In this document: positions 45,058 to 54,370 of the stretch, one piece after another
Layout of the letters: every line of letters begins with the position of its first letter
Position numbering within the stretch: the stretch's first letter is position 1
Assembly: GCA_021732995.1 (NCBI GenBank)
Contig: JAKFWA010000074.1
Coordinates: forward strand, 1-64,000
Source: Planctomycetaceae bacterium
GTDB lineage: Bacteria > Planctomycetota > Planctomycetia > Planctomycetales > Planctomycetaceae
Length of the DNA stretch: 64,000 nt
Direction of reading: 5' to 3'
The notes under the pieces: generated by a model
Databases searched by the model: none
What the model saw: the letters and a program-made list of their open reading frames with translations, nothing else
Told to the model about the DNA's origin: nothing
Translations under genes and position numbers: made by a program

Positions 45058-46443
45058 TCACCAGTGGAAAACGCTATCAATTTCAGCAATTGGGGAGTCA
45101 CTAAGATCGCGTCTCCAAGACTGGTCAGTGATTCCTAGCTCCAGCAGACCAGTTAACATCGGCGCGAGCAGATCAACGCGTTCGAGGCTGTCGCAACCTT
45201 GAAGGTTGAGCCGTCGGAGACATCGAAGTGCATCCACGATCGATAGGTCTTTGAACGATGAGTTTGAAACGTCGAGAGATTCAAGTGCGGTCAATTCTCT
45301 CAGCGGCGACCAGTCATTCACACCCGTGTTCCCAGACAGATCGAGCCGGCGAATTTCGGTCAGCGATTTGACGGGACTGATGCGTCCCAATTCTGGACTT
45401 CGATGAACGCTCAACTCTTGCAGTCGAGTCATCTCGGCGACCACCTCGAATTCAGTTCGTCGATCCATAAACAGTGAATTGAGATTGGTCAGCCTTTCCA
45501 GAACTGATGTAGGCATTTGACTCATTTCGATATTCAGCCAGTTCAGCGAAATCGTGTTTCGAATGCCTTCGAAATCTTTCAGCGCGGGGCAGCCGTACAA
45601 ATTCAATTGTCGCAACTTGTGGAGTTCGGCGAAATCGGGAAGGCGTTCGAATGTCCGCAGGCACATGCAGAAGCTGAGCCTCTCCAGTTCCGTGCACTCT
45701 GAAACCGGAGTGGTATCTATCAGTGAGTGGCATTGATCTAGAACGAGGCCTCGCAGATTCTTGACGCGGCGCAGATGCGAGACGTCACTAAGTTCCCAAC
45801 AAGCCCACAGATTGAGCCATTCCAAATTCGAATTCGACCCCAGGAACGAGAGGTCTTTTAACCGGTCATTATTGGAGATCTGTAAGCGCTTCAGATGGGG
45901 CAACTCATTAAACGACTCGGGGCAGTCGAACTTGGCACAATCGAGATTCAACGCTTCCAGGCAGCTAATTTTGGCGAGCCACGGTGCCGATCCAATTTGA
46001 ACTCCGCAGAGGTCCAAACTGCGCAACTTTGGGAGACGCTGGAGCACATCAAAGTGGCTCAGGTTGACACAACCAGCAAGGCTGAGCGCTTGGAGGTTCT
46101 CCAGCGCTGCCAGCGCCGAAATGTTCTTAAGACGACGACCCGGACGCTCCGTCCGAGCTTGCCAACGCAGGTTCGTGGCGAGGTCATTGCCCTGGCCGGC
46201 GAAACAATGCACATGACTTCCCAGCGCAAGAATCGACAACTTATGCAGTGTGGAGATTTCGCGTGGAAGACGTTCGATCTCCAAATCGCCAAGGTCTAAC
46301 GCGACCGCATTGTTCGCCTTGGCCTCAGCAATGCGAGACCGCGCAATCTGCTCGTGGTTCGCAGATCTTGAACCTTCGGAGCGTCGGCGAAGCCCTTTCC
46401 AGAATGACTTCAGCGCGTGCAGTAGCTGGCCGTACCGATTCAA
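45058..46443 (-). CDS. Leucine-rich-repeat protein
   Basis: A 461-residue protein made almost entirely of leucine-rich repeats of about 22-24 residues, for example LQALSLAGCVNLSHF, LRSLDLCGVQIGSA and LRRLNLQGCDSLERVD, with the L..L.L..C..L pattern of cysteine-containing/internalin-like LRRs. The N-terminus is basic and shows no signal peptide, so it may act in the cytoplasm, unlike the exported LRR protein at 255-1091. The start is a TTG at 46443; no in-frame ATG precedes the repeats and a stop (TAA) lies 18 bases upstream, which makes TTG the likely true start. It probably binds other proteins; partner unknown. Confidence 0.8.
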   Translation of the reverse strand: MNRYGQLLHALKSFWKGLRRRSEGSRSANHEQIARSRIAEAKANNAVALDLGDLEIERLPREISTLHKLSILALGSHVHCFAGQGNDLATNLRWQARTERPGRRLKNISALAALENLQALSLAGCVNLSHFDVLQRLPKLRSLDLCGVQIGSAPWLAKISCLEALNLDCAKFDCPESFNELPHLKRLQISNNDRLKDLSFLGSNSNLEWLNLWACWELSDVSHLRRVKNLRGLVLDQCHSLIDTTPVSECTELERLSFCMCLRTFERLPDFAELHKLRQLNLYGCPALKDFEGIRNTISLNWLNIEMSQMPTSVLERLTNLNSLFMDRRTEFEVVAEMTRLQELSVHRSPELGRISPVKSLTEIRRLDLSGNTGVNDWSPLRELTALESLDVSNSSFKDLSIVDALRCLRRLNLQGCDSLERVDLLAPMLTGLLELGITDQSWRRDLSDSPIAEIDSVFHW

Positions 46444-46495
46444 GGGTGATCTCGAAATTAATCATTCATTCTTGCGATCTGGGTGTAGCACAATG

Positions 46496-47284
46496 CTACC
46501 CACCCAACACATTACGGATGAACTTCACGGCGCGGATCATGTCTCCGATGCGGTCGTCGCCGACTGAGCGGCTCACGGTGAGCCAGTTGCGGTAACCGCC
46601 TTCGTGCAGCAGCGCGAGCATTTCATCCCAGGCGACTTCACCTCGGCCGACGGGGACTTCCTGGCCCTGGCCGTCGATGTCGCGCAGGCCGTCGCGGATC
46701 TGCACGGCGAGGACTCGATCATGCACCGCGCGGAAGATGCTGACGGGATCACCGCCTGCCATCACGATGCCACCGATATCAAGGTTGATACCGATCGGGC
46801 CATCGACAACGCGATCGAGCAACCGCGTGATCGTCTCGGCGGAATCGACCGTCGGAGTAATCGCGAAGGTGCTGCCGACTCGATTGGATTGCCTCGCAAT
46901 GTCGTTGAGCACGTCTACCAGCAGTTCGAAGTTCGGCGAAGCGGGGTCTTCAGGAATTCGACCGATGCGGCCCACGACCACGGACGTCTTCAACTGGAAG
47001 GCGAACTCCAGCGCGGCCTTCAGCCCAGCCACACGCGAGTCGAGCGAATCCTGGTCGTAGAACGCGCGCCGCGTCGGGAATTCGAACGCCGAGATCGCCA
47101 GCAGTTGCTCAGACAACTGATGCGAGAACTGCCGGCGTCCCGTTTCCGACAAGTCGGACGGACGAAACTCGCTGCGAACTTCCAACTGCACACCGCGAGC
47201 ACCGAACTCGGCCGCAGTCCTCAACGCCACCGCCAGCGGCTGTCCAAAGTGTCGAGTCACCGCAGCAATACGAAACGGAATCAT
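46496..47284 (-). CDS. Sugar phosphate isomerase/epimerase-like TIM-barrel protein
   Basis: A 262-residue protein of the xylose-isomerase-like/AP-endonuclease 2 TIM-barrel family. It begins at an ATG with AGGT just upstream. Characteristic parts are GARGVQLEVRSEF near residue 29, VVVGRIGRIPEDP near residue 100, GINLDIGGIVMAGGDP near residue 168, VLAVQIRDG and EVPVGRGEVAWDEML near residue 210, and GYRNWLTVSRS. In canonical members the metal site includes Glu, Asp, His and Glu; several are replaced here (IRDG where HIKD is usual; TVSR where EYE or similar is usual), so catalytic competence is uncertain. Neighbours give no pathway. Stop codon is TAG. Confidence 0.82.
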   Translation of the reverse strand: MIPFRIAAVTRHFGQPLAVALRTAAEFGARGVQLEVRSEFRPSDLSETGRRQFSHQLSEQLLAISAFEFPTRRAFYDQDSLDSRVAGLKAALEFAFQLKTSVVVGRIGRIPEDPASPNFELLVDVLNDIARQSNRVGSTFAITPTVDSAETITRLLDRVVDGPIGINLDIGGIVMAGGDPVSIFRAVHDRVLAVQIRDGLRDIDGQGQEVPVGRGEVAWDEMLALLHEGGYRNWLTVSRSVGDDRIGDMIRAVKFIRNVLGG

Positions 47285-47372
47285 AAAGACCTATCGAAAA
47301 CGAGACTTCAAACCGATCCACACATCCGAGTTGTGAATCATTCCAGCCAAGTTTTCCATCGGTCGAGTCGAT

Positions 47373-50300
47373 TCACTGCCCGACAACTCGCGACTTCCAA
47401 GCCGGAGTCTCGCGCGACTTAAAGACTCCTGTCGGCAACGGGATGATCGCCGATTGAACCCTATTGGTCGGAGCGTGCCACCTGCTTACAAAACGAACTG
47501 AGTACGAAACCTTCGGGTCCGCCACGGGAACATCAGCGGCAACGGCGGGAGGAGCGACCTCCTCTGCCCGTCCCGGCGGGGCGGGACTGGCGGCGACCGT
47601 TGGAGCGCCCGCCATCATACCAAGTACAGTTGCACCGGCACCGCCGCCTTCCGCAAACGCTTCCCTCACGATCAGCAGGGCGGATTGATCGGCGCCACCA
47701 CTAAAAAGGAAAGGTGTTCCTGGTGCGATCTCCATCGAATTGGCGTCTAACAGTTTGCCCGGAACTCCGTCTGGAAACCAATCGAAGGAAGCCCCCCACG
47801 GATCGCGACTGACCAAGGTCAGTGGAGCTTCTTTGCCTCGATAGTCGGAGACGAGATGTACCGCGATGATGGTTGCTCGGAACTCCGTCTCGAAGTTCAA
47901 TTCCATCCATAACGGGGAAGCTTGGCTTATGGTTGGAGTCTCCTCAGAAAAACTCAGCAGGGCGTTCATGAGCGGAGTTGTCCGCCACCAGCGGCTCTGA
48001 TCTTGTTCCATTTGCCGTTGCCATCCACCGTCTTGACGATATGCCTGCGGAGCTCCATTGCGTTTCTCCGCATCAAAGTTCATCAACGCCTGCATACGTT
48101 CTCCGTACGCAAATAACCGCTTCATACGTGCGCGTTCGCCGGGTAGGCCGACCCCCAGCTGCAAGGCGACGAACCCGAATGGATTCGAGTTTCGCAATCT
48201 GGAATAAGGCGCACTCGATCCATGGATCCAATCTTCAGGATCTCCATTCAGCAATTTGCCGACGTAGGCTTCACGCGCCACGCGGAAGGCCTCGGCGGTG
48301 GGCATGTCCTGCCGGATCTTCTTCAGCCGAGCGACCGCATCATCAACATGTTCACGCGTCACGGCTGGATGAGCAGCCCACCCGCGTAATGCCTTCAAGA
48401 CATTGTGCGAGTAGAGAAAACCGTGCAGCCCTAACCTCGGAGCTCGCCCCATCAGATGACGACACATCGAGAATGCCGCGAGCTGCGTTCTTAGGGCCGA
48501 TCGAACGTCCTCGTCCTTCGCGTCCGCTTTCAACGATTGATTCGCGGAATCCAGCAGTTGCTGGATGAGCACAGAAAAGTCACTAACCAGTTTCGTATCC
48601 GGTAGCTCAAACGACTGCTCCAACGGATGCCAGAATGCACAGTCCGGTCGCTCGGCAGTCTCGATAAGGAACTGGAGCAACTTCGGATCAAGCGAAACGC
48701 CAGCGGGCGCCTGCCCATTCGCCGCAGCCGTTGGATCGTTGTTGTTCGCCGATTTCGCTTTGAAATCTGAGATCGCCTGACGATAACGCGCCGCCGTTTC
48801 CTTCTCCGATGCGGTCAACGGCTCCAGCAGACGCGCGGCCTGCGTCGCCGGAGAATCCCCGGCAGTCAGCGGTGAATTGAAGAGTCGCGCCTGGTCTTTA
48901 AATGGCTCAATGGCCGGAATCTCAGTCATCCGAAACAGGCCTGTGGCTGCCAGACTAAGGCCGAAACCAATGATCGCGAGGCCAGCAGGGATAGCAACAA
49001 CCCGAACGCCCTTGCGTTCCATCATCCAGGCGCGGCAATAACTGGACGTGGCGGCAAACAGTGCCAGTGCGAGTGGCAGCGTCGTCACGATCAGCGAAAC
49101 GCCGAGTGCCCCAGTCGTCGCGATCCAGAACGCCAGCAGCATCGCGGCGATCCAGGCGAAGAAGGCGGAAACGACGGCCTTACGAACAAACAAAGAAAAT
49201 GCCTGTCCGATAGCAAACACGCCTAGCAGGGCAATCGCCACGTCAAACAGCCCGCGAACGCTGATCGGAGTTCTCACGTATGAGTCGTAGCTCGAAGGGG
49301 GATAAGGCCACTGATCAAAGAACGTCGACACACTCAGAAAGTGCTCGCCGATCGGATGTGGATTCGAACTGCCAAGAATCGCGATCGCGTGCAAGACCAC
49401 AACCGCCACGCACATGCGCATCAACCAAACCAACAGCTTACTCGTCCACACCGTGCGTGCGGGCGTACCGCGATACGTAAGGAGCAGGTAGTGATGATCC
49501 GTCTGTTCTCGGCGAAACGTCATCCAACCACATGCCAACGCGATTAGCCAGTGAGCGAACCACCCGTGAGTGACGACCCACTCTCGCACCATGACAGGCA
49601 TGACAATGTGACCGTCAAGCAGGCCTCCAATACCTCCATACAGTGTCCCGTTCGTAATCAGGATGAACGCCAGACCCACCCAGAACCAGAGCCGTGTTTC
49701 AACCAACTCACGCCAGATCAGAAAACGGAAGAGCTGCTGACCTCGGACTCCAAAGAGCCACCACCGCCAGCGACGAAAGGCTCGCGGTGCCGGTCGCGAC
49801 GCCGCAAATTCCGGGTTGAGTACCGGCAGTTCCTCAAGGGTCGAGGATTCAATCGGCACGATAATGGTGCCATCGCGTTGAATCTGCACGAACCGTATCC
49901 GCGGAAAGCGCCAGCGAGGCTTGATCATCGGACCCGCTACAAAATCCCGGCGCAGCCAACCCAATGCAATAAGGTAATTCACGCCCCAGATCGCGAGGCA
50001 CACAATACACATCGCAATACTGGCCTTCGGCACACTGCTGCTGTCCCCTCCTCCTGCGTGGCTTGCACTGAAGATTATCGAACTCGTGACGGCGTGCAGA
50101 ATGCCACCGACGACCAAAGCAGTAATCACTCGCCGAAAAAAGAGTGAGCACAGGACTCCACAAGACAACGCGTAGAGGCAATTCGCGCCTAAGAACGCCA
50201 GCAACGCGGGAACATTGGGATCACTCACATGCGACAGCGGAGAATCGCCAGTCAGCAGCCGAGCAGAACAGGTCGCGACGATCACGAAACAGAGCGTCGC

Positions 50301-50606
50301 AAATAGACTCGTCGCGAACTTGCTAATCAGTGTCATCCCCGCGGGAGCTGTCATCGACACCAGCCGAATGTGGGTATCATCCTCTCGCTCTGATGCGAAG
50401 CTGATAGCGCCGCTGCCCAACGCAAAGAATCCGGCCATCAGGATGCCAACGGCAAACATGGCCCCGTCCAAGTCGCCGCTGGGGCCCGTAGAAACCATCA
50501 GCATCAATAGTTGAATACCAACGGCTGCAACCAAGAGCGCCAGCCACAAGGACCGCTGCGTGCGATATTCTTTCCAGACCAGCCGCTGCAATACTCGGGT
50601 GCTCAT
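47373..50606 (-). CDS. ABC-2 type transporter permease with large C-terminal extension
   Basis: From the ATG at 50606, which has GGGAGG at good spacing, the protein has 1077 residues. The first 570 residues are an ABC-2 permease with two sets of membrane helices (for example SLWLALLVAAVGIQLLM and FAVGILMAGFFALGSGAI near the start, and a second set from about residue 300), beginning VLQRLVWKEYRTQRSLW as in gliding/antibiotic-type exporters. The last 450 residues form a mostly soluble helical region with an Ala/Gly/Pro-rich segment near the end. It lies 66 bases downstream of the ATPase gene and must pair with it. Substrate unknown; GntR-YtrA-type ABC operons respond to cell-envelope stress in other bacteria. 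Confidence 0.85.
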   Translation of the reverse strand: MSTRVLQRLVWKEYRTQRSLWLALLVAAVGIQLLMLMVSTGPSGDLDGAMFAVGILMAGFFALGSGAISFASEREDDTHIRLVSMTAPAGMTLISKFATSLFATLCFVIVATCSARLLTGDSPLSHVSDPNVPALLAFLGANCLYALSCGVLCSLFFRRVITALVVGGILHAVTSSIIFSASHAGGGDSSSVPKASIAMCIVCLAIWGVNYLIALGWLRRDFVAGPMIKPRWRFPRIRFVQIQRDGTIIVPIESSTLEELPVLNPEFAASRPAPRAFRRWRWWLFGVRGQQLFRFLIWRELVETRLWFWVGLAFILITNGTLYGGIGGLLDGHIVMPVMVREWVVTHGWFAHWLIALACGWMTFRREQTDHHYLLLTYRGTPARTVWTSKLLVWLMRMCVAVVVLHAIAILGSSNPHPIGEHFLSVSTFFDQWPYPPSSYDSYVRTPISVRGLFDVAIALLGVFAIGQAFSLFVRKAVVSAFFAWIAAMLLAFWIATTGALGVSLIVTTLPLALALFAATSSYCRAWMMERKGVRVVAIPAGLAIIGFGLSLAATGLFRMTEIPAIEPFKDQARLFNSPLTAGDSPATQAARLLEPLTASEKETAARYRQAISDFKAKSANNNDPTAAANGQAPAGVSLDPKLLQFLIETAERPDCAFWHPLEQSFELPDTKLVSDFSVLIQQLLDSANQSLKADAKDEDVRSALRTQLAAFSMCRHLMGRAPRLGLHGFLYSHNVLKALRGWAAHPAVTREHVDDAVARLKKIRQDMPTAEAFRVAREAYVGKLLNGDPEDWIHGSSAPYSRLRNSNPFGFVALQLGVGLPGERARMKRLFAYGERMQALMNFDAEKRNGAPQAYRQDGGWQRQMEQDQSRWWRTTPLMNALLSFSEETPTISQASPLWMELNFETEFRATIIAVHLVSDYRGKEAPLTLVSRDPWGASFDWFPDGVPGKLLDANSMEIAPGTPFLFSGGADQSALLIVREAFAEGGGAGATVLGMMAGAPTVAASPAPPGRAEEVAPPAVAADVPVADPKVSYSVRFVSRWHAPTNRVQSAIIPLPTGVFKSRETPAWKSRVVGQ

Positions 50607-50672
50607 GATTGAGGCCTCCCACATTCATCGGGTGATGAGTTGCGATCTCGGACGGCAAACGACGCTGTCGGT

Positions 50673-51575
50673 CTAGTTGTTGACCGGTGTTTCAATGCCC
50701 TGCATGTAGCCCACGTAGATCTCTTCGAGCGTCGGCTGGCGGACTTCGAGACCAGTGAACGACTCGTTGTCCTGCAACCGATTCGGGCCATCTTCGGGCC
50801 AGTCGCGGACCATGAACTTCCACTGCCGGTCGTGCTTGCCGGCGTGAATGATTTGCCCCGCGATCGGCGGCGTAGCAGTCGTTCCATTCACCGAGTGCAA
50901 GGTGATGACCCGCGTACGGGACTTGAGGTCTTCCAGCGGCTCCCACACGGCGACCTTTCCGTTTTTGATAATCGCGATCACGTCGGCAACGCGTTCAACC
51001 TCAACGATCTGATGACTGGAGAGCAGCACGGTGCGTCCCTGAGCCGCGATATCAACCATGCTCTCCAGGAACTCGCGCCGCACGATCGGGTCCAGCCCCG
51101 AAGTGGGCTCATCCATCACCAGCAAGTCCGGTTCGTGAGCAATCGCCAAAGCCAGATTGACCTTCGCCTTCATGCCTTTGGACATCGAACCAATGCGTTT
51201 CTCCAGCGGCAGGCCAAACTGAGACACCAGCTTGCGATAACTCGGAATGAAGTCACGCGTGTAGAAACCCGCGCAAAACCAGCCGATTTCATCGACCGTC
51301 ATCCAGTCGTAAAGCGCCGGGCGGTCGGGGACATATCCCACGCGCCGACGGATCTGGTCACCGTGCTCCCAACTGTCGAGCCCGAAGACGCGGGCCGTAC
51401 CGCCATCCGGCTCCAGCAGGCCCAGCAGGATGCGAATCGTCGTCGTCTTGCCCGCGCCGTTTTCGCCGAGCAGTGCGATGACCGAACCAGGCTCGCCGAC
51501 GAATGAGACGTCGTCCAGAACGAGCTGCCGCCCGAACGATCGCGAGACTTTGCGGAATTCGAACATGGGATTCAT
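50673..51575 (-). CDS. ABC transporter ATP-binding protein
   Basis: A 300-residue ATPase of the ABC-2 exporter type. Walker A is GENGAGKT at residues 38-45, the Q-loop follows in the LLGLLEPDGG area, the signature reads MSKGMKAKVNLALA (in place of LSGGQ, common in this subgroup), Walker B is LLVMDEPTSGLDP and the switch His lies in LSSHQ. ATG 51575 is assumed; ATG 51566 would remove three residues. It lies between the GntR regulator (87 bases upstream) and the permease (66 bases downstream) on the same strand, the classic ytrA-type layout. Stop codon is TAG. Confidence 0.95.
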   Translation of the reverse strand: MNPMFEFRKVSRSFGRQLVLDDVSFVGEPGSVIALLGENGAGKTTTIRILLGLLEPDGGTARVFGLDSWEHGDQIRRRVGYVPDRPALYDWMTVDEIGWFCAGFYTRDFIPSYRKLVSQFGLPLEKRIGSMSKGMKAKVNLALAIAHEPDLLVMDEPTSGLDPIVRREFLESMVDIAAQGRTVLLSSHQIVEVERVADVIAIIKNGKVAVWEPLEDLKSRTRVITLHSVNGTTATPPIAGQIIHAGKHDRQWKFMVRDWPEDGPNRLQDNESFTGLEVRQPTLEEIYVGYMQGIETPVNN

Positions 51576-51662
51576 GACATGACCCTCTGAGTTGTTGATT
51601 TCATTCAGGTCTTAAGGCGTGCGATTGCACCGACGCAGAAGGGAGCAAGACGACGGAACACA

Positions 51663-52079
51663 TCACTCGCGACTGCCGTTGCGCGGCGTGTGAGTTGCCA
51701 GTTCATGCAGCCGACTCAATTCTTCGTCGGTAATCTGCCGGATCTCTGCAGTCTCAAGCTGACTCTGCAGAGCCTCATGCAGCACGGCTCGCAGCCGAAC
51801 GCGAATCAGTTCCAACCGATCACTGCGACAGCGTTTCGGCGCGGCCTTCGTCACGGCCAATCCAGTGCCGCGGACCGTTTCGAGCACACCTTCGATCTGC
51901 AATTCTCGAAACGCTCGCGCGACGGTGTTCGGATTCACGGCCGCCTGCTTAGCCAGTTCGCGAACCGAGGGCACCAGTTCGCCTGGCAGCACAATACCGT
52001 TCGCAATCGCAAACTTGATCTGTCGGACAATCTGGTCGTAGATGGCCAGTTCGTCGCCGGGATCCACATGAATCAGCAT
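51663..52079 (-). CDS. GntR-family transcriptional regulator, YtrA-like
   Basis: A 138-residue repressor with an N-terminal winged helix-turn-helix of the GntR family (IYDQIVRQIKFAIANGIV, then LVPSVRELAKQAAVNPNTVA and the wing EGVLETVRGTGLAV) and a short C-terminal helical tail rather than a large effector domain, which is the YtrA type. Such proteins usually repress their own operon together with an ABC transporter. The gene is first in an operon with the ATPase and permease, and a near-perfect inverted repeat sits 12-41 bases before its ATG, overlapping the ribosome site's upstream edge, so autorepression is expected. Confidence 0.93.
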   Translation of the reverse strand: MLIHVDPGDELAIYDQIVRQIKFAIANGIVLPGELVPSVRELAKQAAVNPNTVARAFRELQIEGVLETVRGTGLAVTKAAPKRCRSDRLELIRVRLRAVLHEALQSQLETAEIRQITDEELSRLHELATHTPRNGSRE

Positions 52080-52090
52080 GATTGAACCTC

Positions 52091-52120
52091 TCTACTGTTC
52101 TATGTTGATAGTACAGTAGA
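52091..52120 (-). promoter_or_regulatory. Likely GntR/YtrA operator
   Basis: A 30-base inverted repeat: TCTACTGTTCTAT (52091-52103) pairs with ATAGTACAGTAGA (52108-52120) except at one position, around a 4-base centre. It is placed 12-41 bases upstream of the regulator's ATG on the minus strand, with GAGAGG of the ribosome site at its near edge. Its symmetry, length and position fit binding of the dimeric regulator encoded next to it. Confidence 0.75.
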
Positions 52121-52230
52121 CGCAGAGAGTGCGGTCATCAAGCGGAAATCACACAAGTTTCTATTTTCAGACGACGAAGGTCGCTCGGCAGGAAGCAGGC
52201 CGCCATGAGGGCGGACGACGTTCAAATCGA

Positions 52231-52974
52231 TCAGTCTTTGCGGCGGGCAGACCACGCTTCGCAGTTGTAGGGTACGTCGATGACCTGCAGATCGTGCTGG
52301 TCGAGATACGCCACAAGTTCCGTCATGAAAGCCGCAAAGCGTTGCGGACCGGCGATGGTGTTGAGGCGGTTATGGCTACGCCACAGATCGAGATAGCGTT
52401 CCCGCGGCATCGAGATCATGTGACGTTCCGTGCGATGGTTGAGGAACGCAAAGCCGCCCGTTGATTCCAGAATCTCGCCCCACGATCGATTGCGATAGGC
52501 TTCGTCGAAATCCGGGGCGTGCCGACGGATCGCGTCCTCGGTCCAACCCAGAACTTCGCTGTCGCGATTGGCTCGGTTGTTCCAGATCGCCGTGAAGAGA
52601 CAACCGGGCTGCAGGATCCGTCGCAATTCGGGCATCGCGCGTGGCGGATCAGCCCAATGAAAAGCCTGAGCGGCCACGGCCCACCGTTGCGACCCGTCGG
52701 CGAGTTGGCTGTGCTCGAACGTGCCGCTGTTCCAGCGAGCTTCCGGGACATCCACTTTGGAGCGCATGGCTTCGTTTGGTTCCAGTGCCGCTACGCGAAA
52801 ACCTCGATCGACCAGCAAGCGGGTCATGATGCCCGTGCCCGCTCCGAAATCAGCGACAGGATCACCAGCAACGACCTGTGCGTCCGCGATCAGCAGCCCG
52901 AGCAACTTCTGAGAATACGTTGGCCGCGCCCGTTGATAAGCATCAGCCTGTCCGGAGAAGTCGCCGAGTCCCAC
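52231..52974 (-). CDS. Class I SAM-dependent methyltransferase
   Basis: About 247 residues from the GTG at 52974, which has AAGGA upstream and lies 26 bases after the pyrC-like stop; the frame stays open to 53070 but would then overlap that gene. The protein begins with DFSGQADAYQRARPTY, typical of the methyltransferase 11 group, followed by SAM-binding motif I VADFGAGTGIMTRLL near residue 42, the acidic residue after strand 2 in ALEPN, and a motif AQAFHWADPPRA near residue 105. Acceptor substrate unknown. Likely co-transcribed with the pyr genes upstream, although a pyrimidine role is not implied. Confidence 0.88.
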   Translation of the reverse strand: MGLGDFSGQADAYQRARPTYSQKLLGLLIADAQVVAGDPVADFGAGTGIMTRLLVDRGFRVAALEPNEAMRSKVDVPEARWNSGTFEHSQLADGSQRWAVAAQAFHWADPPRAMPELRRILQPGCLFTAIWNNRANRDSEVLGWTEDAIRRHAPDFDEAYRNRSWGEILESTGGFAFLNHRTERHMISMPRERYLDLWRSHNRLNTIAGPQRFAAFMTELVAYLDQHDLQVIDVPYNCEAWSARRKD

Positions 52975-53000
52975 AGTGGGTCCTTTGCCTGATTGCTGCG

Positions 53001-54281
53001 CTATCGCACCAGCATGTAGCGAGTCTGTCCGCCAACGATGGTCATGCTGGCGCGACCACGAACCTTCCACCCTCCGAACGGCGTATTGCGGCTCTTCGAT
53101 CGGAACTCACCCGGATCGATCGTCCATTCCACCGTCGGGTCGATCAGCGTGATGTCCGCATCCGCGCCGGCTTGCAGAGTACCCTTCTGCAAGCCAAGTA
53201 ACTTCGCCGGGCCGGTTGTCAACTTCGCGATCAACTGCGGCCAGGTCAGATGCTTCGGTTCGATCAACGTCTTAATGCAGATCGGCAGCAGCGTTTCGAG
53301 TCCCACAATCCCAAACGGAGCCAGATCGAGCTCGATGTCTTTCTCTTCCTCGGCGTAGGGTTGATGGTCCGAACTGATGATCTCGATCGTGCCGTCTTTC
53401 AAACCTTCGATCAGCGACCGCACGTGATTGAGACCGCGCAGCGGCGGCTGAGTCTTGAAGTTCGAATCGAAGCTCTGCAATTCGGCGTCCGTGAGCGCCA
53501 GATGATGCGGCGTCACGTCGCAAGAAACCTGCACACCTTTCTCGCGAGCCCGGCGGATCAGGTCCACGCTGACTGTCGTTGAGACGCACATCAGATGCAG
53601 ACGGCAGTTGTTGTTGCGAGCCGCCAGCGCGATGTCGCGGCTCACCATGATGCTTTCGGCGGCTGACGGAATGCCCGCGAGCCCTAGCACCGTTGAATAC
53701 TTGCCTTCATGCATCACGCCGTTGCCGACGAGTTCCGGCACTTGCGGCGAATTCAGCACCGGCACATTGAACATGCGGGCGTATTCCAGGGCGCGCCACA
53801 TGATCTCAGCATTGGCGATCGGGTGCTTGCCATCCGTCAGAGCGACAGCGCCACCTTCCACCAACTGACCGATCTCAGCCAGTTCCTCGCCCTTGTTGCC
53901 TTTCGTGACCGAGCCCAGCGGGAAGACGTTGCAGTTGCCGGCGCGCTTCGCCATCAGCAACACGAACTCGGCATCACTGCGATTATCGATCGGCGGGTTC
54001 GTGTCCGGCATTGATGCGATGCTGGTGAAGCCACCCGCGATGGCAGCAGCGGTTGCCGTTGCCACCGTTTCATCTTCTTCGTTACCGGGTTCACGCAGCG
54101 CGACGTGTACATCGATCAGGCCGGGGCAGACGATCAAGCCCGTCGCGTCGATCAGTCGATCCGCGACCGCTGCTGAATCGATTCCGACGATGCGATCATC
54201 GCGTAGCAACAAGTTGCCAATCCGGTCCAGGTTCTGGCTCGGGTCGATGATGCGGCCGCCGCGAATCAGTGTCGTCGTCAT
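53001..54281 (-). CDS. pyrC: Dihydroorotase-like protein lacking metal ligands (PyrC', probable pseudoenzyme)
   Basis: A 426-residue amidohydrolase of the dihydroorotase family, normal in length. Family landmarks are present: CPGLIDVHVALREPGNEE, MPDTNPPIDN, TDGKHPIANAEIM, GVMHEGKYSTVLGLAGIP, CDVTPHHLALT and SSDHQPYAEEEKD. But several catalytic positions are changed: in the HxH metal motif the second His is Ala61; the conserved ISHCED His is Ser178 (LNSPQ); the His of HxxHVST is Cys232 (HLMCVST); and DHAPH reads DHQPY. His59, Asp150 and Asp305 remain. It is therefore probably not a working dihydroorotase. Non-catalytic PyrC' proteins are known in Pseudomonas, where they assemble with aspartate transcarbamoylase; the position right after pyrB (89 bases) supports the same role. 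Stop codon is TAG. Confidence 0.92.
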   Translation of the reverse strand: MTTTLIRGGRIIDPSQNLDRIGNLLLRDDRIVGIDSAAVADRLIDATGLIVCPGLIDVHVALREPGNEEDETVATATAAAIAGGFTSIASMPDTNPPIDNRSDAEFVLLMAKRAGNCNVFPLGSVTKGNKGEELAEIGQLVEGGAVALTDGKHPIANAEIMWRALEYARMFNVPVLNSPQVPELVGNGVMHEGKYSTVLGLAGIPSAAESIMVSRDIALAARNNNCRLHLMCVSTTVSVDLIRRAREKGVQVSCDVTPHHLALTDAELQSFDSNFKTQPPLRGLNHVRSLIEGLKDGTIEIISSDHQPYAEEEKDIELDLAPFGIVGLETLLPICIKTLIEPKHLTWPQLIAKLTTGPAKLLGLQKGTLQAGADADITLIDPTVEWTIDPGEFRSKSRNTPFGGWKVRGRASMTIVGGQTRYMLVR

Positions 54282-54370
54282 GCGAGTATTCCGGAGAGCT
54301 TCTTGTTGCCGGCCGCGCGGGCCAAAGTGTGTTGGAGGGATGTTTCAGGGACGCCAAACCCGCTGTGGTC

